Shown here: positions 21,283-33,303 of the stretch, one piece after another
Layout: the number at the start of each line of letters is the position of its first letter
Position numbering within the stretch: the stretch's first letter is position 1
The notes under the pieces: model-generated
What the model saw: only the letters and a program-made list of their open reading frames with translations
Databases searched by the model: none
Told to the model about the DNA's origin: nothing
Translations under genes and position numbers: made by a program
From: Owenia fusiformis
Taxonomy: Eukaryota; Annelida; Polychaeta; Sabellida; Oweniidae
Length of the DNA: 64,000 nt
Reading direction: 5' to 3'
Assembly (NCBI GenBank): GCA_903813345.2
Contig: CAIIXF020000012.1
Location: 10,956,932-11,020,931 of the forward strand

Positions 21283-22347
21283 TTATTAGAAAACATAAGC
21301 GCCATATGTAAGGCACATATGTGTCTAATAGTAGAACCCCATAATTGAAACACTATGAGAGCCCATCCACCAAGATGGTGATCTGAAAATAAAAGTTTTT
21401 TCGTTCCCAACTTAATTGTCACTTCTATAATTATACATTTTGACTTTCAATATGAAAATCTCATAAAATCTGACGATAAAGCAAAATTTCCAAAGCTACA
21501 TGAAAAACACTTACACGTGCCTCTGTAGAAATTCCAATGATAATATGTAGTTTTAATAGTGTATGCGCACAGTTTGTAATTTCTGGCTAAAATAGGCGCG
21601 CAGTTTGTGATTTATTTCTTTTTAATCTCCTGATTATCTGTTTTATCTCGAAATCTTTTGAATTATACATGATAAATGTGTTAGGAATTAAATATAAAAC
21701 GAGTCTAAAGTATTTGTCATTTATGTTTAAAGTGCTTGATCGATTTACGTATAAATTCCCGTTAAATCAGTGACGAAAATGCCATTAATCTGCTTATGTT
21801 TTAAAACTTAGATTCATTTGCACATAGTTTTTGCTAGTATTTGCAAGATTCGTATATTCGCCACAGAATGAACGCATTGAACAAGAAAACAATGCAGGAT
21901 AAATGTCTTTAAATTACGTTTCAAAATACAGACTCCAACTTAAATGATGCAATGTTCTTAGGCACGCAGTTTGTGATCGAAAAAAATGCGCGCCTAAGTA
22001 GGCGCGCAGCTTGACATGGGCACCGTGGGGTATGTGATTTAGAATTTTGAATCGATTCAAAATTCGATGGCGACTATACTGTTCTGTAATTAGGTCATGA
22101 TGACCTTCTAAGGGATGGTTTATACTACGTTGCACACCGACGTGGTGCGACCTGAACGAACTGCGAATGAGATGGACGTATTGAAGACTGTTTATGAACG
22201 AAGTAGCTTATTATTTTAGACATACATCCCGACCGCAGCCAGATGGAGCCCGTTTTACGACATTTTCGTAGGACTGGCAAGAACGGGTAAGAACTAGTTT
22301 GGTGTGATAGGGGGGTTAGTCGCCAAACAATCAAATTTGGCTTTTAC
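21283..22347. other. Intron 3 of copy A, right part
   Basis: Contains several GCGCGCAGTTTGTGATTT-like motifs (21593-22015) and a palindrome TTTTGAATCGATTCAAAA near 22045. No gene seen. Confidence 0.4.
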
Positions 22348-22473
22348 CTATTTTTGAATAGTCCATCCTCCCAACGAACATCGTTTTATTTGATAGAAGC
22401 GGTGCAGTCTCTCTGGCATCTATTACTTTTACAACGCCGCTTTCTGAGTCCTTTAGTAACATAAACAAACCAC
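22348..22473 (-). CDS. GGT: GGT copy A exon 3 (substrate-binding Arg)
   Basis: Completes GLGGGLF and encodes VIDARETAPLL. The Arg of this block corresponds to the substrate carboxylate-binding Arg107 of human GGT1. Borders are AG|GTGG and ATAG|GTAAAA, phase 1 in and out. The next exon lies about 13.8 kb away. Confidence 0.9.
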
Positions 22474-22842
22474 CTGGGCGTTGAGAAATAAAGTACATTT
22501 GATGGAGCGATAGACCTCGGTGCGCAAAAATATGAGTCGTTGTACACTGATTTGTATGAAAGTAAATTGTACTAACTAAAACCATAAACAGAACAGCTGA
22601 CCTGGGCGTTGTGGAGAAAACTACATTTGATGAAGCGATAGACCTCGGTGCGCTAAAACGGGGCTAAAACATAGTGATTTGACACTGATTTGTATGAAAG
22701 TAAATTGTATAGTAACTAAAATAAAACATTTCTAAAGCTACTCTACTGTCACTGGCAAGGTTACAAAGATTCAAAGTCGATGAAGGGAGATATTGAATTG
22801 CAAGGAATATACCTTTAAACTAGAAGCTGAAATCATACGTAC

Positions 22843-22980
22843 CACCAAGCCCTGTGACTGGGGGTTTAACAACACCCATACAAAAGGTTGTAGCGATAGC
22901 ACCATCAACGGCATTACCCCCTCTCTTTAATATATTTCTGAAACAAGTATTTGACAGTTCTGATGCAATATCACCAAAAA
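22843..22980 (-). CDS. GGT: GGT copy A exon 2 (GGNAVDGAIA block)
   Basis: Encodes the GGT signature [19 protein letters not shown], close to the family GGxAVDAAIAxxxCLGVV, ending at TGLGG just before the GGG loop. Phase 1 in and out. Open in this copy, unlike copy B. Confidence 0.9.
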
Positions 22981-23741
22981 CTGACAGTGATTGGGTACAT
23001 CCACCTACTAACATAGCCAGTCAAAAACTGAAACAGTATGCCCAATGAAAATTAGGATAATATTACGATGGGACAATGGCCAATATGACCCCGGAGAATC
23101 TAAGCTTGTCACAAGATAAATGGGTGGGCACTTCGGGGCGGATCTGAAAATCAAGAGGGAGAGTGGCCAAAAATGTTTCTTAAATTTTGGGCTCCGGATC
23201 TGAAAATTTGAACCCTAATTCGTAAAAATGTGTTCAACATTAGAAAATAATGCCCATTAATGCCAGTTTGGTACATAAATTGCTCAATTTATGTGAGAAG
23301 AATATTTCCGGCCCTAAATGTTTTTGGATAACCTCAATTTTTTCTGAACCCGGGGGATGGCTGGGCACCCCCAGATCCGTACCAGTGCACTAGGCTAAAT
23401 TGATACCCAACACAAAAAGGATACGATGAGCATACATATGATTTTGGTATGTCTAAGGTGAAACCTAATAAATGCCTTAAATGCAAACATGTAGACCTAA
23501 AATGAAATTGAATAGACATACAGCAAGTTGTGAAACACGCAGTCGGAAACGTGCGATCTGAATCGTTCACAAAACACTAACGTTGATGAACATGTGATAG
23601 AGTAATGCTTATTAAAATTAAGAATATATTAGATATTTTAAGGAACATTAACATACATTATTATTGAAAGCAAAAACTCGTATTACCGTTTATGACCTAT
23701 TGAGATGTTCAATGAAAAAGGTGTCAAGAGTACTCACCTAC

Positions 23742-24004
23742 CAACTTTAGAACATTCGGCCACGTCAGAGGTCACAGCGGCGTGTTTATACCTTTTTGGA
23801 CCAGCGATCGATGGTCTCGTCGGTCGTGGATACGTGGATCCTTTAAAAAAGCTTGCATCATCTGTATCAACATGTGTTGCCATGGTGATGTTGTTTTCTA
23901 GTGTCATCCATGTTGCTATGGTGACCGACCAGATTGAGATTCCAATGATCAGCAGGATGACGCCAAGCACTGATATCAGAAGAATAATCAGCGAAGTGGT
24001 ACGC
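23742..24004 (-). CDS. GGT: GGT copy A exon 1 (membrane anchor)
   Basis: First recognised exon. After the acceptor it encodes RRTTS and then about 23 hydrophobic residues (LIILLISVLGVILLIIG...), a signal anchor typical of GGT, followed by a short polar stem with an N-glycosylation site (NNIT). It ends in ECSKV, the start of the conserved C-S-x-I/V block. An in-frame TAA precedes the acceptor, so the initiator Met must lie in an upstream exon not found here. The donor read in frame is G|GTAGGT; a stronger-looking GTGAGT four bases later would shift the frame. Confidence 0.85.
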
Positions 24005-24506
24005 CTGCATTAATGATGTAGGTTACATGTATATCTTATCTCATACATGGAAGTACTGGATAAAGTTATGAATTGGCATTCTGAATGACCTGTAGCCTAG
24101 ACCTGTAGCCTAGACCTGTATTTTCTTCAATCTACGTGATGTTGAATTAACGATTTATATATTTTGATAAAAGTACAGTAAATTAAAGAAATTAACTTTA
24201 CAACCTACTTTGTGTTTGTAGACATTTTGCTATATAAAGGGTGTCAAATAAATATGTTCTCCCTCCTTGATTTCAAGAGTATTATGTATTATGCTAGTCA
24301 TCAAAATCCTCGTGTAGAGTTGCTCCATGAAACCTAGTTTTAATGTTTTAAAAGAGCTAAGCCAAGTGTAAATTTTAATAGGACAATATATCAACCCTGA
24401 TATAATTCAAAAAACGGCTGTAAACATTACCTTCAGTTGGAAACCAAGGTCGCATAAAATACATCTTGATCTCATATTTTCATAATAGAGAGATTTCGCA
24501 ACTCAC
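24005..24506. other. 5' region of GGT copy A
   Basis: Collinear with 60113-60907 in copy B apart from the MITE there. No start-Met exon found. Ends with GCAACTCAC, the target duplication of the next element. Confidence 0.5.
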
Positions 24507-26315
24507 TAGCCTTGCCCCAAGTCGGTCTCTTTTACTTATCTTGATTTCTATTTTGACCGCCTTGTACCAAAGAGAAAGCCACGTGCTTTACCGACAGTTT
24601 GTTTATGTCGGTGATTTTGACCAATAGCACGCGATCTTTCAATGTCTAAATTTAGGTTACAAACACACGAGGTAATACAGTTGTTGATTTTGCTCCAATC
24701 AGCAAGTTAGTATCGGAACCTTTGATAGTGGCATTGTGGGAAGTCCTACCTCGCTTTACTTTCATCAGCTAGCAAAACTGAAAATGACCCTCGCAAAATC
24801 GATAAACGTTTTATTTCACACTACCCTACCTCGATAGCGCATGCGCGAATTTTTTGGCTTTCAATCAGGTCGCTTTTGAGTATATCGACTGCTTAGTGAA
24901 AAGGTTAATACGTTTGGTGGTCGGAGTGAGTCAATATTGCTATTCGCTGAACGTCAGTGGTGCAATAGTGAAGTCCATGTTCCAAGTTATATGATAGTTG
25001 AAGAAAGAATGTAAATAATATCGTTTTAAATTTTAAAATATTTGATATGTCATAGTACACGGTACACAGCTGCAAAAGTTGATCAATACAGGGTACAAGG
25101 ATTGTAAATTGTTCAATAGTACAGGGAGCGAGACAGTAAGCTGATTATACAGACATACTATGTCCCGATCTCATGTATATTTACGTTGCAAACAGTGAAA
25201 ATAATGCTAAAAAGGCCGCCTGTTGATGCTTTGAGGTGTCATCAATTGTTATTTAATCCAAATAAAGTAAAATTATTTAGTAGATTTAGACACGGGCTTT
25301 CAGGTCGTATATGCATTTTAGTCATTAAATTAACAAGAACGCTAGATTATACGTGTTACTAGGGTATCAAATTAAAATAAAATAACGAAATTAAATATAA
25401 ACACGTAAGTGATAAATGACTATCGGCTATCAGGATTAATGACTATCCGCTATTCAGAATAATTAAAATTGCGTGAACTACATGTAAAGAATCTTTCTAT
25501 ATAACCCCTTGAATGGTCTAATTCACTAACGTCCTCAAAAACCGATCATTTAAAATAGTTTGTTCAAAATACCATCATGCCACGACATTTTGTTCTTCAC
25601 GATTTGCTGTAGAGGTGATATGACGTCGTATTTCTCTATTATTGTAAAAAACTAATACCAGATCGATGTTGTCTTATATGACGTGTTGAATGTCAGATGT
25701 TTTTGGATGGTATCTGCTCCAGTGATTTTGCATTTAATCATGAAACGCTCATCACAAGACACCTCGAAACAAACATTATCCTCCTTGTGACAAGAGGAAA
25801 AATGTTTCACAATATGTTATGCCTTACGGCGAAGTAAAGATACATTTCTGGGACGACTTTTTTGCATCTTAAGATTTTAGAAAAACAATTAATTCACAAA
25901 AGTACAGTTGAATAACATACTGGAAAACGTATCCACATATAACACGATGACACGCAGTTTAAATAACAGTTTACTGGGGTTTTGTTACATATCAATGTAA
26001 CATTTTCGAAGGGAAACTTACATGCTCCCTGTACGTTGACAGATTTACTGAAATGTATCGTGTATTGCATTGAGTTTTGCTTCACTGCGCCGACTATTAT
26101 CTATCTTTGCCTATAGTGTTTTTTTGCCAACAATATTCTACAAACTGCTTGATGAATCAATTCTATGTCTGGTAGAACACTAGAAATAAATGTAAAATGT
26201 ATTTTACGTTCAGAAATATGGAATTAAACCCACGTCCTCCATTTGCAACTTAGCTGTACCCTGTTTCCCTTTTAAACGTGGTCACGTGGTAGGGTAGTGT
26301 GTATTTGCCAAATAT

Positions 26316-26515
26316 AAGTTTTATTTATATTCGTTTGAGTGTAACGAATTAGAATATAAATTATTTCTACATATTACTACAGAGTGTAGCTTTAAGCGTT
26401 ACGAAAATCGAACGCTATTTTCGAATGCGAGTAGAATATGAGTGAGTGAATAGGTGTGTAGTGTTTAGGAGAGACGAAATCATTCTGGCTACGTCATCTA
26501 TACAGTGAACACCTT
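26316..26515 (+). repeat. Retroelement repeat A1
   Basis: 200 bp, apparently identical to A2; starts AAGTTTTATTTATATTCG and ends GTGAACACCTT. Confidence 0.92.
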
Positions 26516-26542
26516 ATCCATATTACACGTGGACATTACACA

Positions 26543-27286
26543 ATGGACCCAATAGACATGAGTCAACCAGCATCACTACAAAGTGTTAGCACCTTGCTTA
26601 CCCAAGAATTTGGGAAATTCCGAAAGCATTTGCGAGAAGAAACAGAGGAAAACAACGCTAAATTGCTAAAAAAGATGAAAACAGACGAAGAAAACAGTAC
26701 ACCATACGTGTTCAAGAAAAAGGGCAACAAAATTCAACACGAGTTTAATCTTAAGGTGAAAGCCTGCTTCCAGACTACTACAGACGCACTAGAGCGCGCG
26801 AGCGAAGCTGACCCCGACAAAGTGAACGATTTATTGCAAGAGGCTCACGACTCGGCTATGAAAGGTTTTGATTTTCTTACATATAGAAATAAGTTGGTAA
26901 AACTAGCTGATACATCCGACGCAGGATGGAAAACTGTAGATGAATACGATAAAAAGCCATTGGCTAATGACAGTGACGATGATAAACGGATAAGAACAGC
27001 CGATCAAGATGCAGTACGCAAAATGAGATCGTCAAATCGATACCGTTCTTCTCGTAGATTTTCTAGTTTCAGAAGTCGCAGAGGCCAATACAGAGATGAT
27101 CAACAACGCGACAGCTACTTCAAGCAGGGGTACAGTTACGCATCAAATCGCGGATATGGGTACGAAGGACGCTATTATCCACGTGGAGCAAGCAAGTTCA
27201 GACCAGGTGGTTGCTGGGCGTGCGGCGAAATCGGGCACTGGGCAGACACGTGTACCAAAAAGAACCAAACAGAATCCAGTCGTTAG
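26543..27286 (+). CDS. Gag-like ORF1 of the retroelement
   Basis: 247 residues. An acidic and basic N-terminal half, an Arg/Ser/Tyr-rich segment, then a CCHC zinc knuckle (CWACGEIGHWADTC) near the C terminus. Overlaps ORF2 by about 190 bases in another frame. Confidence 0.82.
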   Translation: MDPIDMSQPASLQSVSTLLTQEFGKFRKHLREETEENNAKLLKKMKTDEENSTPYVFKKKGNKIQHEFNLKVKACFQTTTDALERASEADPDKVNDLLQEAHDSAMKGFDFLTYRNKLVKLADTSDAGWKTVDEYDKKPLANDSDDDKRIRTADQDAVRKMRSSNRYRSSRRFSSFRSRRGQYRDDQQRDSYFKQGYSYASNRGYGYEGRYYPRGASKFRPGGCWACGEIGHWADTCTKKNQTESSR

Positions 27287-29216
27287 TCGTAGCACAGTAG
27301 AAAAGTTAAGTACAAACACTTCTGAAATCTTGAAAGACCTGGGAAACAAAATTCATGTAAAGGGTAATTTAAAGAGGCATGCACAGTTTTGGTCACATAT
27401 AAATGCAAACAGTTACGTTTTAGACATCGTAAAAAACGGTTATAAAATTCCTTTTAGAGAAATTCCGACAAAAGCGTTTTTGAAAAACAATAGGTCATCT
27501 CTAGAAAACACAGAATTCGTGGTAAAAGCTATTCAAGAATTAGAATTACTGGGGTGTGTAAAGGAAGTTCAAGAAAGACCATGGGTCGTTATTCCATTAA
27601 CAGTAGCAATCAATTCGAAGGGGAAGAAACGTTTAGTTTTAGACATGAGGAACACAAATGATTACATTTCCTTAGACAAATGCAAATACGAAGATTTATC
27701 AACCGCAAAAAATTATTTGAAACAAGGCAAAAAGTTAATATCGTTTGATATCACTGCGGGATATCATCACATTGATATTTGCGAAGCACATCAAACCTTC
27801 CTGGGGTTTTCATGGGAAATTTGTGGAATACAGAAGTTTTACAAATTCACAGTACTGCCATTTGGTATTTCAACGGGAGGTCTCGTTTTCACAAAATTGA
27901 TGAAAAGTTTGGTTTCACACTGGAGATCATTGGGGCTTCACATTGTAGTATTTCTTGACGATGGCCTATGTGTATCAGAAAACACAGAACAGTCTAGAGC
28001 AAACGCATTTCGCATTCAAGCAGACCTAAAACATGCTGGGTACATAATCAATGAAAAGAAATCTGAATTTGGGCCTAAAGATTCATTGATATGGTTAGGG
28101 TTCGAGCTAAACATGAATGACGGAAAAATCTATGTCCCCACGGAAAAAATTAGCGATTTGAAATCAAAAATTGTCAATTTAATGAAACAAAGATTCGTAA
28201 CCTACAGACAAATAGCCGAAATAGTAGGCAAAATCATGTCTATGATGCATGGTATTGGCAAAATATGTCAACTAATGACAGTAGGCATAACAAAATGGGA
28301 AAACCGCACAATACTGTCAAATTCAGATATTGCAGAACTAGAATTTTGGTTGAATGAAATCGAAAAGTATAACGGCGTCGCGTTAATCTCATACACCGTG
28401 CCAGAGAAATTCGTGTATTCAGATGCATCAAGCACTGCAGCCGCGGGCTATGTGGTAGAACTAGAATCGAACAAACAACAACCTTGTTATCTAAAATGGT
28501 CAGAATCAGAAAAGCTCAAAAGTTCAACTTGGCGTGAAATGAAAGCAGTAGAAATTGTTTTGAAATCTTTCAAACATAAAATTGAGGGCAAGTCGGTAAA
28601 CTGGTCAACAGATAACAAAAATGTTTGTAGCATAACTAGCAAGGGTAGCATGGTCAAAGAATTGCAAACTTTAGCATTGAGCATTTTCCAAGAATGTATC
28701 AAATCAAAGATTGACATGGTCTTTCAATGGGTACCTAGAAATCAAAATCAAGAAGCTGATTTAATGAGCAAAATGTTGGATCCAGATGACTGGGAAATAC
28801 AGCCACATATTTTCAAATTATTGAATAGTAGATACGGACCTCATACAGTCGATCGTTTTGCTAGCATAGAAAATACACACTTAGAGAGGTTCAATTCAAA
28901 ATTCGCACAACCAAACGCGGAGGCAGTCGATGCTTTTAGTTGTAATTGGGAAAAAGAAAATAACTGGTTGGTACCTCCAATACAAGATTTAGGAAGAACG
29001 ATAAAGCATTTAATAGCATGTAGAGCAATGGGCACATTGATTGTACCGTGTTGGAAATCATCGTATTTTTGGCCACTTATTTCCAAAGCTGGCAATTTCA
29101 AAGTTATAGTCGTGGATCACGTTGAATTTGGGAATCCAATGAAAGTGTATAAACGAGGCAGTTTCAACAATACTATATTTGGATCTGAAAAGCTCAAATC
29201 GCATGTTTTAGCATAG
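27096..29216 (+). CDS. RT-RNase H-methyltransferase-like ORF2
   Basis: 706 residues. RT blocks: RLVLDMRN, SFDITAGYHHI, LPFGISTGG and the catalytic FLDD. RNase H follows (VYSDASSTAAAGYVV, STDNKNV). The region DRFASIENTHLERFNSK...VDAFSCNW matches the DNA methyltransferase-like domain that follows RNase H in DIRS/PAT elements. The first codons overlap ORF1, so the real start may be downstream or use the read-through known in the family. Confidence 0.85.
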   Translation: MINNATATSSRGTVTHQIADMGTKDAIIHVEQASSDQVVAGRAAKSGTGQTRVPKRTKQNPVVSRSTVEKLSTNTSEILKDLGNKIHVKGNLKRHAQFWSHINANSYVLDIVKNGYKIPFREIPTKAFLKNNRSSLENTEFVVKAIQELELLGCVKEVQERPWVVIPLTVAINSKGKKRLVLDMRNTNDYISLDKCKYEDLSTAKNYLKQGKKLISFDITAGYHHIDICEAHQTFLGFSWEICGIQKFYKFTVLPFGISTGGLVFTKLMKSLVSHWRSLGLHIVVFLDDGLCVSENTEQSRANAFRIQADLKHAGYIINEKKSEFGPKDSLIWLGFELNMNDGKIYVPTEKISDLKSKIVNLMKQRFVTYRQIAEIVGKIMSMMHGIGKICQLMTVGITKWENRTILSNSDIAELEFWLNEIEKYNGVALISYTVPEKFVYSDASSTAAAGYVVELESNKQQPCYLKWSESEKLKSSTWREMKAVEIVLKSFKHKIEGKSVNWSTDNKNVCSITSKGSMVKELQTLALSIFQECIKSKIDMVFQWVPRNQNQEADLMSKMLDPDDWEIQPHIFKLLNSRYGPHTVDRFASIENTHLERFNSKFAQPNAEAVDAFSCNWEKENNWLVPPIQDLGRTIKHLIACRAMGTLIVPCWKSSYFWPLISKAGNFKVIVVDHVEFGNPMKVYKRGSFNNTIFGSEKLKSHVLA

Positions 29217-29223
29217 TTCAACG

Positions 29224-29757
29224 TCGTTAAACTCAATAACGGCGTTCTTTATTATTAGGAATTTTCTTGGGGCCGTTATTAAGTTTAACCTCCTTACTAT
29301 TCTTTCCTTCGATGCAAGTTCTGAATCCATCGAAACCATTTTTCCGCGATAACGTGCAACTGATACTTGACAATAATATAAAAACACATAACATCAAGCG
29401 ATTTAACACACTATTTTTGTGTTAAATGTTCATTTATACGAGTAAAATGAGGCTACACTTACCAATCTCTAAAGTGACATTTCCGCATGTCCGTTAAACT
29501 CAATAACGGCGTTCTTTATTATTAGGAATTTTCTTGGGGCCGTTATTAAGTTTAACCTCCTTACTATTCTTTCCTTCGATGCAAGTTCTGAATCCATCGA
29601 AACCATTTTTCCGCGATAACGTGCAACTGATACTTGACAATAATATAAAAACACATAACACTAAGCGATTTAACACAATATTTTTGTGTTAAATGTTCAT
29701 TTATACGAGTAAAATGAGGCTACACTTACCAATCTCTAAAGTGACATTTCCGCATGT
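29224..29757 (+). repeat. ~266-bp tandem duplication in the retroelement
   Basis: Two adjacent near-identical copies (about 29224-29489 and 29490-29757). Each begins with a hairpin-forming GTTAAACTCAATAACGGC ... GCCGTTATTAAGTTTAAC. Confidence 0.9.
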
Positions 29758-30683
29758 CCGTCATTGTGTCTGTTCGTCTGAGTGTCCCGGATCGTAAAAT
29801 TAAACTACCAGCGAAACGAAATTGTTGTCAAATAGATTGATAATTATTATCGCGATTACTCGGGATAAAAAGATCAATTTTGAGGATAACAGGTATCTTT
29901 GATTAATTTATATAGCGCGTGTATACACGCAAAATAGTTATTAATTGCAAACCCACTGTTCGTTAATGCAGTGCCGTGATGACGGTTAATTCCTGAAACG
30001 ATTTGCAATTTCGATGTTACCGAAACTGACCGACATTTTCGTCATATTCCAAACCTGTCTCCAATATTTTCGTAATTATGCATCAATAGGGTCTAATGTG
30101 GATACGGGACGGGGTGTATGTGTTTATAAGGTATGTATGCATGTTTGAATCACATTCTTTGTGTAATATTGCCATGTTTTCAGGGTTTAATTTGTTCCGC
30201 TTGTCGAAACCTGCTGAACGATTAAATTAACGCATCAAAGGCAAAATGGTCATGGAGGTTAGACCTAGCCGGGCCATAACACATGTCAGATAAAAAACGA
30301 GGCCCGGGCTAGGTCTAATGTTGTTGGACTAGTTTTAGCACTGCGCTTGAACGGAAAACTATTTTAGAAGATTAGTCCATTACTAGTTTATCAAAAAACA
30401 CCGAAAGTACGAAGACAGCCTTGAAGGTATGGTCAAAATAGTATACAATTTGTTTTTTATATCTTATAGCATCTAGTCATTATATTCCTCTTACAGACAA
30501 CATTAATATACGTATGCGTGCCACGGCAATCGTGTAAAAAATATTAGGCTTATTTATAGACAACAAACTATATCGGAAATAAAGGCAACTAACGTAAAGT
30601 CACCGTAGGCTCATTGTATATGACAAACTTACGCTAAACAGGGATGCCAATTTCCTGTTGCTTAAGTTGCTTAAAACTTATAT

Positions 30684-30960
30684 CCACCATAGGCTCAAAA
30701 CATATAACCATCGTAGGCTCAAAAACGTATAGCCACCGTAGGCTGGCTCAAAACGTATAGCCACCGTAGGCTGGCTCAAAACGTATAGCCATCGTAGGAT
30801 CAAAACGTATAGCCACTGTAGGCTCAAAACGTATAGCCACCGTAGGCTCAAAACGTATAGCCACCGTAGGCTCAAAAACGTACAGCCACCGTAGGCTCAA
30901 AAACGTATAGCCACCGTAGGCTTAAAACGTATAGCCACTGTAGGTTTAAGACGTTTAGAC
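30684..30960 (+). repeat. ~23-bp minisatellite in the retroelement
   Basis: About a dozen copies of GGCTCAAAACGTATAGCCAC(CGTA), between ORF2 and the recombinase gene. Confidence 0.9.
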
Positions 30961-31602
30961 ACCGGATATTTTTAAAAAACGAATGGTCACTGCAGAATTA
31001 TATAACGAATAGCCACTGTATGGTTAAAATATATCAATGACACGGGCATTAAGTCTGGAAATATGCTAAGAATACAAATAGACACTGTAAGCCTATACGT
31101 CATTCTGCTAATACAGACATCTTTTTCTGTTTTAATTTGTATGTTGTACGTTGTTATGAGAATAAAGAGTATGGTGAATACAAATGTTTACGTACAAATT
31201 TATAGACAACTTGTTTATGTTTCTGTCATATGTAATTGTATATTTTATATCAAATACATGTACACGTTTCATATAATGTTTGTCATTTATGAATATCTAT
31301 TAATTTTAGAAACTGGATGAAAGCTTCGATTGGTTGAATTCTGTGAATGATATTGAGCACCGAAGAAGCAGAATACCCCCGTTGTTCAAGTAATTGAAAT
31401 ATTATGGATTGTATAAATTTTACAGGTATACTCGGAAGGCTCTCGAAAGACGACGTTGACAGAAAACGAGCAGCAATAGAAGCTGATAAAAGAATTGTTA
31501 AAAATTAAATAAGAAATGCATGCATAATTACGTGTTTAAGTTTTCTCAGTAAGAAAAACAATTGTAATATGATGAAAAAATTCCAGGATTGTTGAAACGG
31601 GC

Positions 31603-32550
31603 ATGGACAATATGAAAACAATAGAAGACCCACAGTTAAAAATACTATCAAAACAATTGATGGTTGAAATCGTCAACTCCAGTAAAAGCGACAACACAAA
31701 GAAAAAATATACATTTTACTTCGAAAAGTGGACTCGATGGTCTAACATTTTCCCCGAAGTCAAGGACATTCCTGCCGAACCAAGGTATATCGCAATATTC
31801 TTGTTAGCTCAACTACAAAGTGGATCATCATATCATGTTTTGAACTCTTTACGCTCAAGCATTAGCTGGGCGCACAAATGTGCAGGTTTACCAGATCCAT
31901 GCTGTTCATCATTAGTCACTAACATAATAGAGGCAGCAAAACGTCAAACTAGCAAACCTGTTCAGAAAAAAGAACCCATAGACGCAAGTATGTTGACTCA
32001 ATTAGTTAACAACATGTCCAAGGACAATTCACTTAAAAACTTGAGAAGCGTCACTCTTTGCGTGTTAGGTTTTGCTGGGTTTTTACGTTATTCCGAATTA
32101 GCACACATAACCGTAGGTGACGTTTCATTTGACGAAATGTATTTTACAATAAACATTCCACAATCCAAGACAGATGTTTATCGAAATGGAAATTCAGTTG
32201 TGATTGCAAAAACTGGTAACATAACATGCCCATATAATATTTTACAAAGTTATTTAAAGGCTCTTGATCCCAAGAACTTGTTATCAAAAGACCAATATAT
32301 TTTTAGAGGGTTGTCTCGCAAGAAAGATGGTAGTTTTGTAGCAAGGTCCGCTAACAGAATGTTATCTTACACAACAGTCAGAGAAATTGTGTTAACATCA
32401 ATCAAGAGTATTGGTCTCAATCCAAAGCTTTTCGGTGTACATTCGTTAAGATCAGGAGGCGCCACAACGGCGGCCAATAGTTCAGTTTTAGAGAGAAATT
32501 TAAACGACATGGTCGTTGGAAGAGTGAGACCGCAAAAGATGGATATGTGA
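31603..32550 (+). CDS. Tyrosine recombinase of the retroelement
   Basis: About 315 residues. A SAM-like N-terminal core-binding part (TKKKYTFYFEKWTRW), then the catalytic part with LGFAGFLRYSELAHI (first Arg) and GVHSLRSGGATTAA (H-x-x-R). This enzyme replaces an integrase in DIRS-order elements and inserts the circular cDNA. Confidence 0.85.
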   Translation: MDNMKTIEDPQLKILSKQLMVEIVNSSKSDNTKKKYTFYFEKWTRWSNIFPEVKDIPAEPRYIAIFLLAQLQSGSSYHVLNSLRSSISWAHKCAGLPDPCCSSLVTNIIEAAKRQTSKPVQKKEPIDASMLTQLVNNMSKDNSLKNLRSVTLCVLGFAGFLRYSELAHITVGDVSFDEMYFTINIPQSKTDVYRNGNSVVIAKTGNITCPYNILQSYLKALDPKNLLSKDQYIFRGLSRKKDGSFVARSANRMLSYTTVREIVLTSIKSIGLNPKLFGVHSLRSGGATTAANSSVLERNLNDMVVGRVRPQKMDM

Positions 32551-32698
32551 AAGACGATATTATAAGTAGATTGGGAGTAACCATGAAACTTGGTCTATGA
32601 ATGTTTGTAATGAAATATTCTCAATAAATGTTTAAAGTTAAGAGTACCGTTGTTAAAGTAACGTGTCAAGAAGCCAACTCTTTCTCTAGATTTTCTGT

Positions 32699-32787
32699 AA
32701 CGAGATGCGACCTCTAGCCAAAGCTATTTTTAATATCTAATGAGTGTCATGTTATTTTAAAAGCGCAACGCTTTGTAATGTATAGAA
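32699..32787 (+). repeat. Retroelement repeat B1
   Basis: 89 bp, starts AACGAGATGCGACCTCTAGC; repeated at 33304-33392. Confidence 0.9.
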
Positions 32788-32985
32788 GTTTTATTTATAT
32801 TCGTTTGAGTGTAACGAATTAGAATATAAATTATTTCTACATATTACTACAGAGTGTAGCTTTAAGCGTTACGAAAATCGAACGCTATTTTCGAATGCGA
32901 GTAGAATATGAGTGAGTGAATAGGTGTGTAGTGTTTAGGAGAGACGAAATCATTCTGGCTACGTCATCTATACAGTGAACACCTT
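32786..32985 (+). repeat. Retroelement repeat A2
   Basis: 200 bp, matches 26316-26515; overlaps the end of B1 by two bases. Confidence 0.92.
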
Positions 32986-33303
32986 CTTAAACGTCATTGC
33001 AGGCTAAACATGTTCAACGTTCGATAGGTTCCATGCATTAGTTCATACCTTTTCAGGCCACATTTCGAGGCTCCTCACATAGAGGTTTTAATGGTGAAAA
33101 TTAATGCATTCAATCAATCGAAAGTTTTTTCAACATATCATTAAGTCTCAGTCTTTACGATTTTATGTACTAGTAATCCAAATCAACTCAGACATGCATC
33201 TGTAGGCATACTTTATTACCGATGTTCATAAATGATGCGTAAATTTACACTACTGGATAATTATCTGATGTAATTCAATGGGTCCTGGCCTTAATAATTA
33301 ATA

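Larger units (their letters stand above)
552..24004 (-). pseudogene. GGT: Gamma-glutamyltransferase copy A, ten exons, one in-frame stop
   Basis: Type II membrane gamma-glutamyltransferase, which cleaves gamma-glutamyl bonds (e.g. glutathione) at the cell surface and self-processes at a Thr. Exons in transcript order: 23742-24004, 22843-22980, 22348-22473, 8306-8513, 7882-8027, 6937-7241, 6432-6619, 1475-1718, 897-1010, 552-698. All have GT-AG borders and compatible phases, giving about 625 residues (human GGT1 has 569). Visible landmarks are the N-terminal anchor, GxGGG, IDARETAP (substrate Arg), GTAH (catalytic Thr), NNEMDDFS, PLSSM, GGIGG and the terminal GTDGY. Exon 7 has TGA where copy B has CGA, so I call a probable pseudogene; assembly error or read-through is possible. 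The start-Met exon was not found. Intron 3 is about 13.8 kb because of nested transposons. Confidence 0.9.

Noticed and set aside
23705-24013. Plus-strand 102-codon frame, recurring at 59813-60121
   Set aside because: Antisense of GGT exon 1; the minus strand has the anchor and splice sites.
30678-30875. Minus-strand repeat protein
   Set aside because: Product of the 23-bp minisatellite inside the retroelement.
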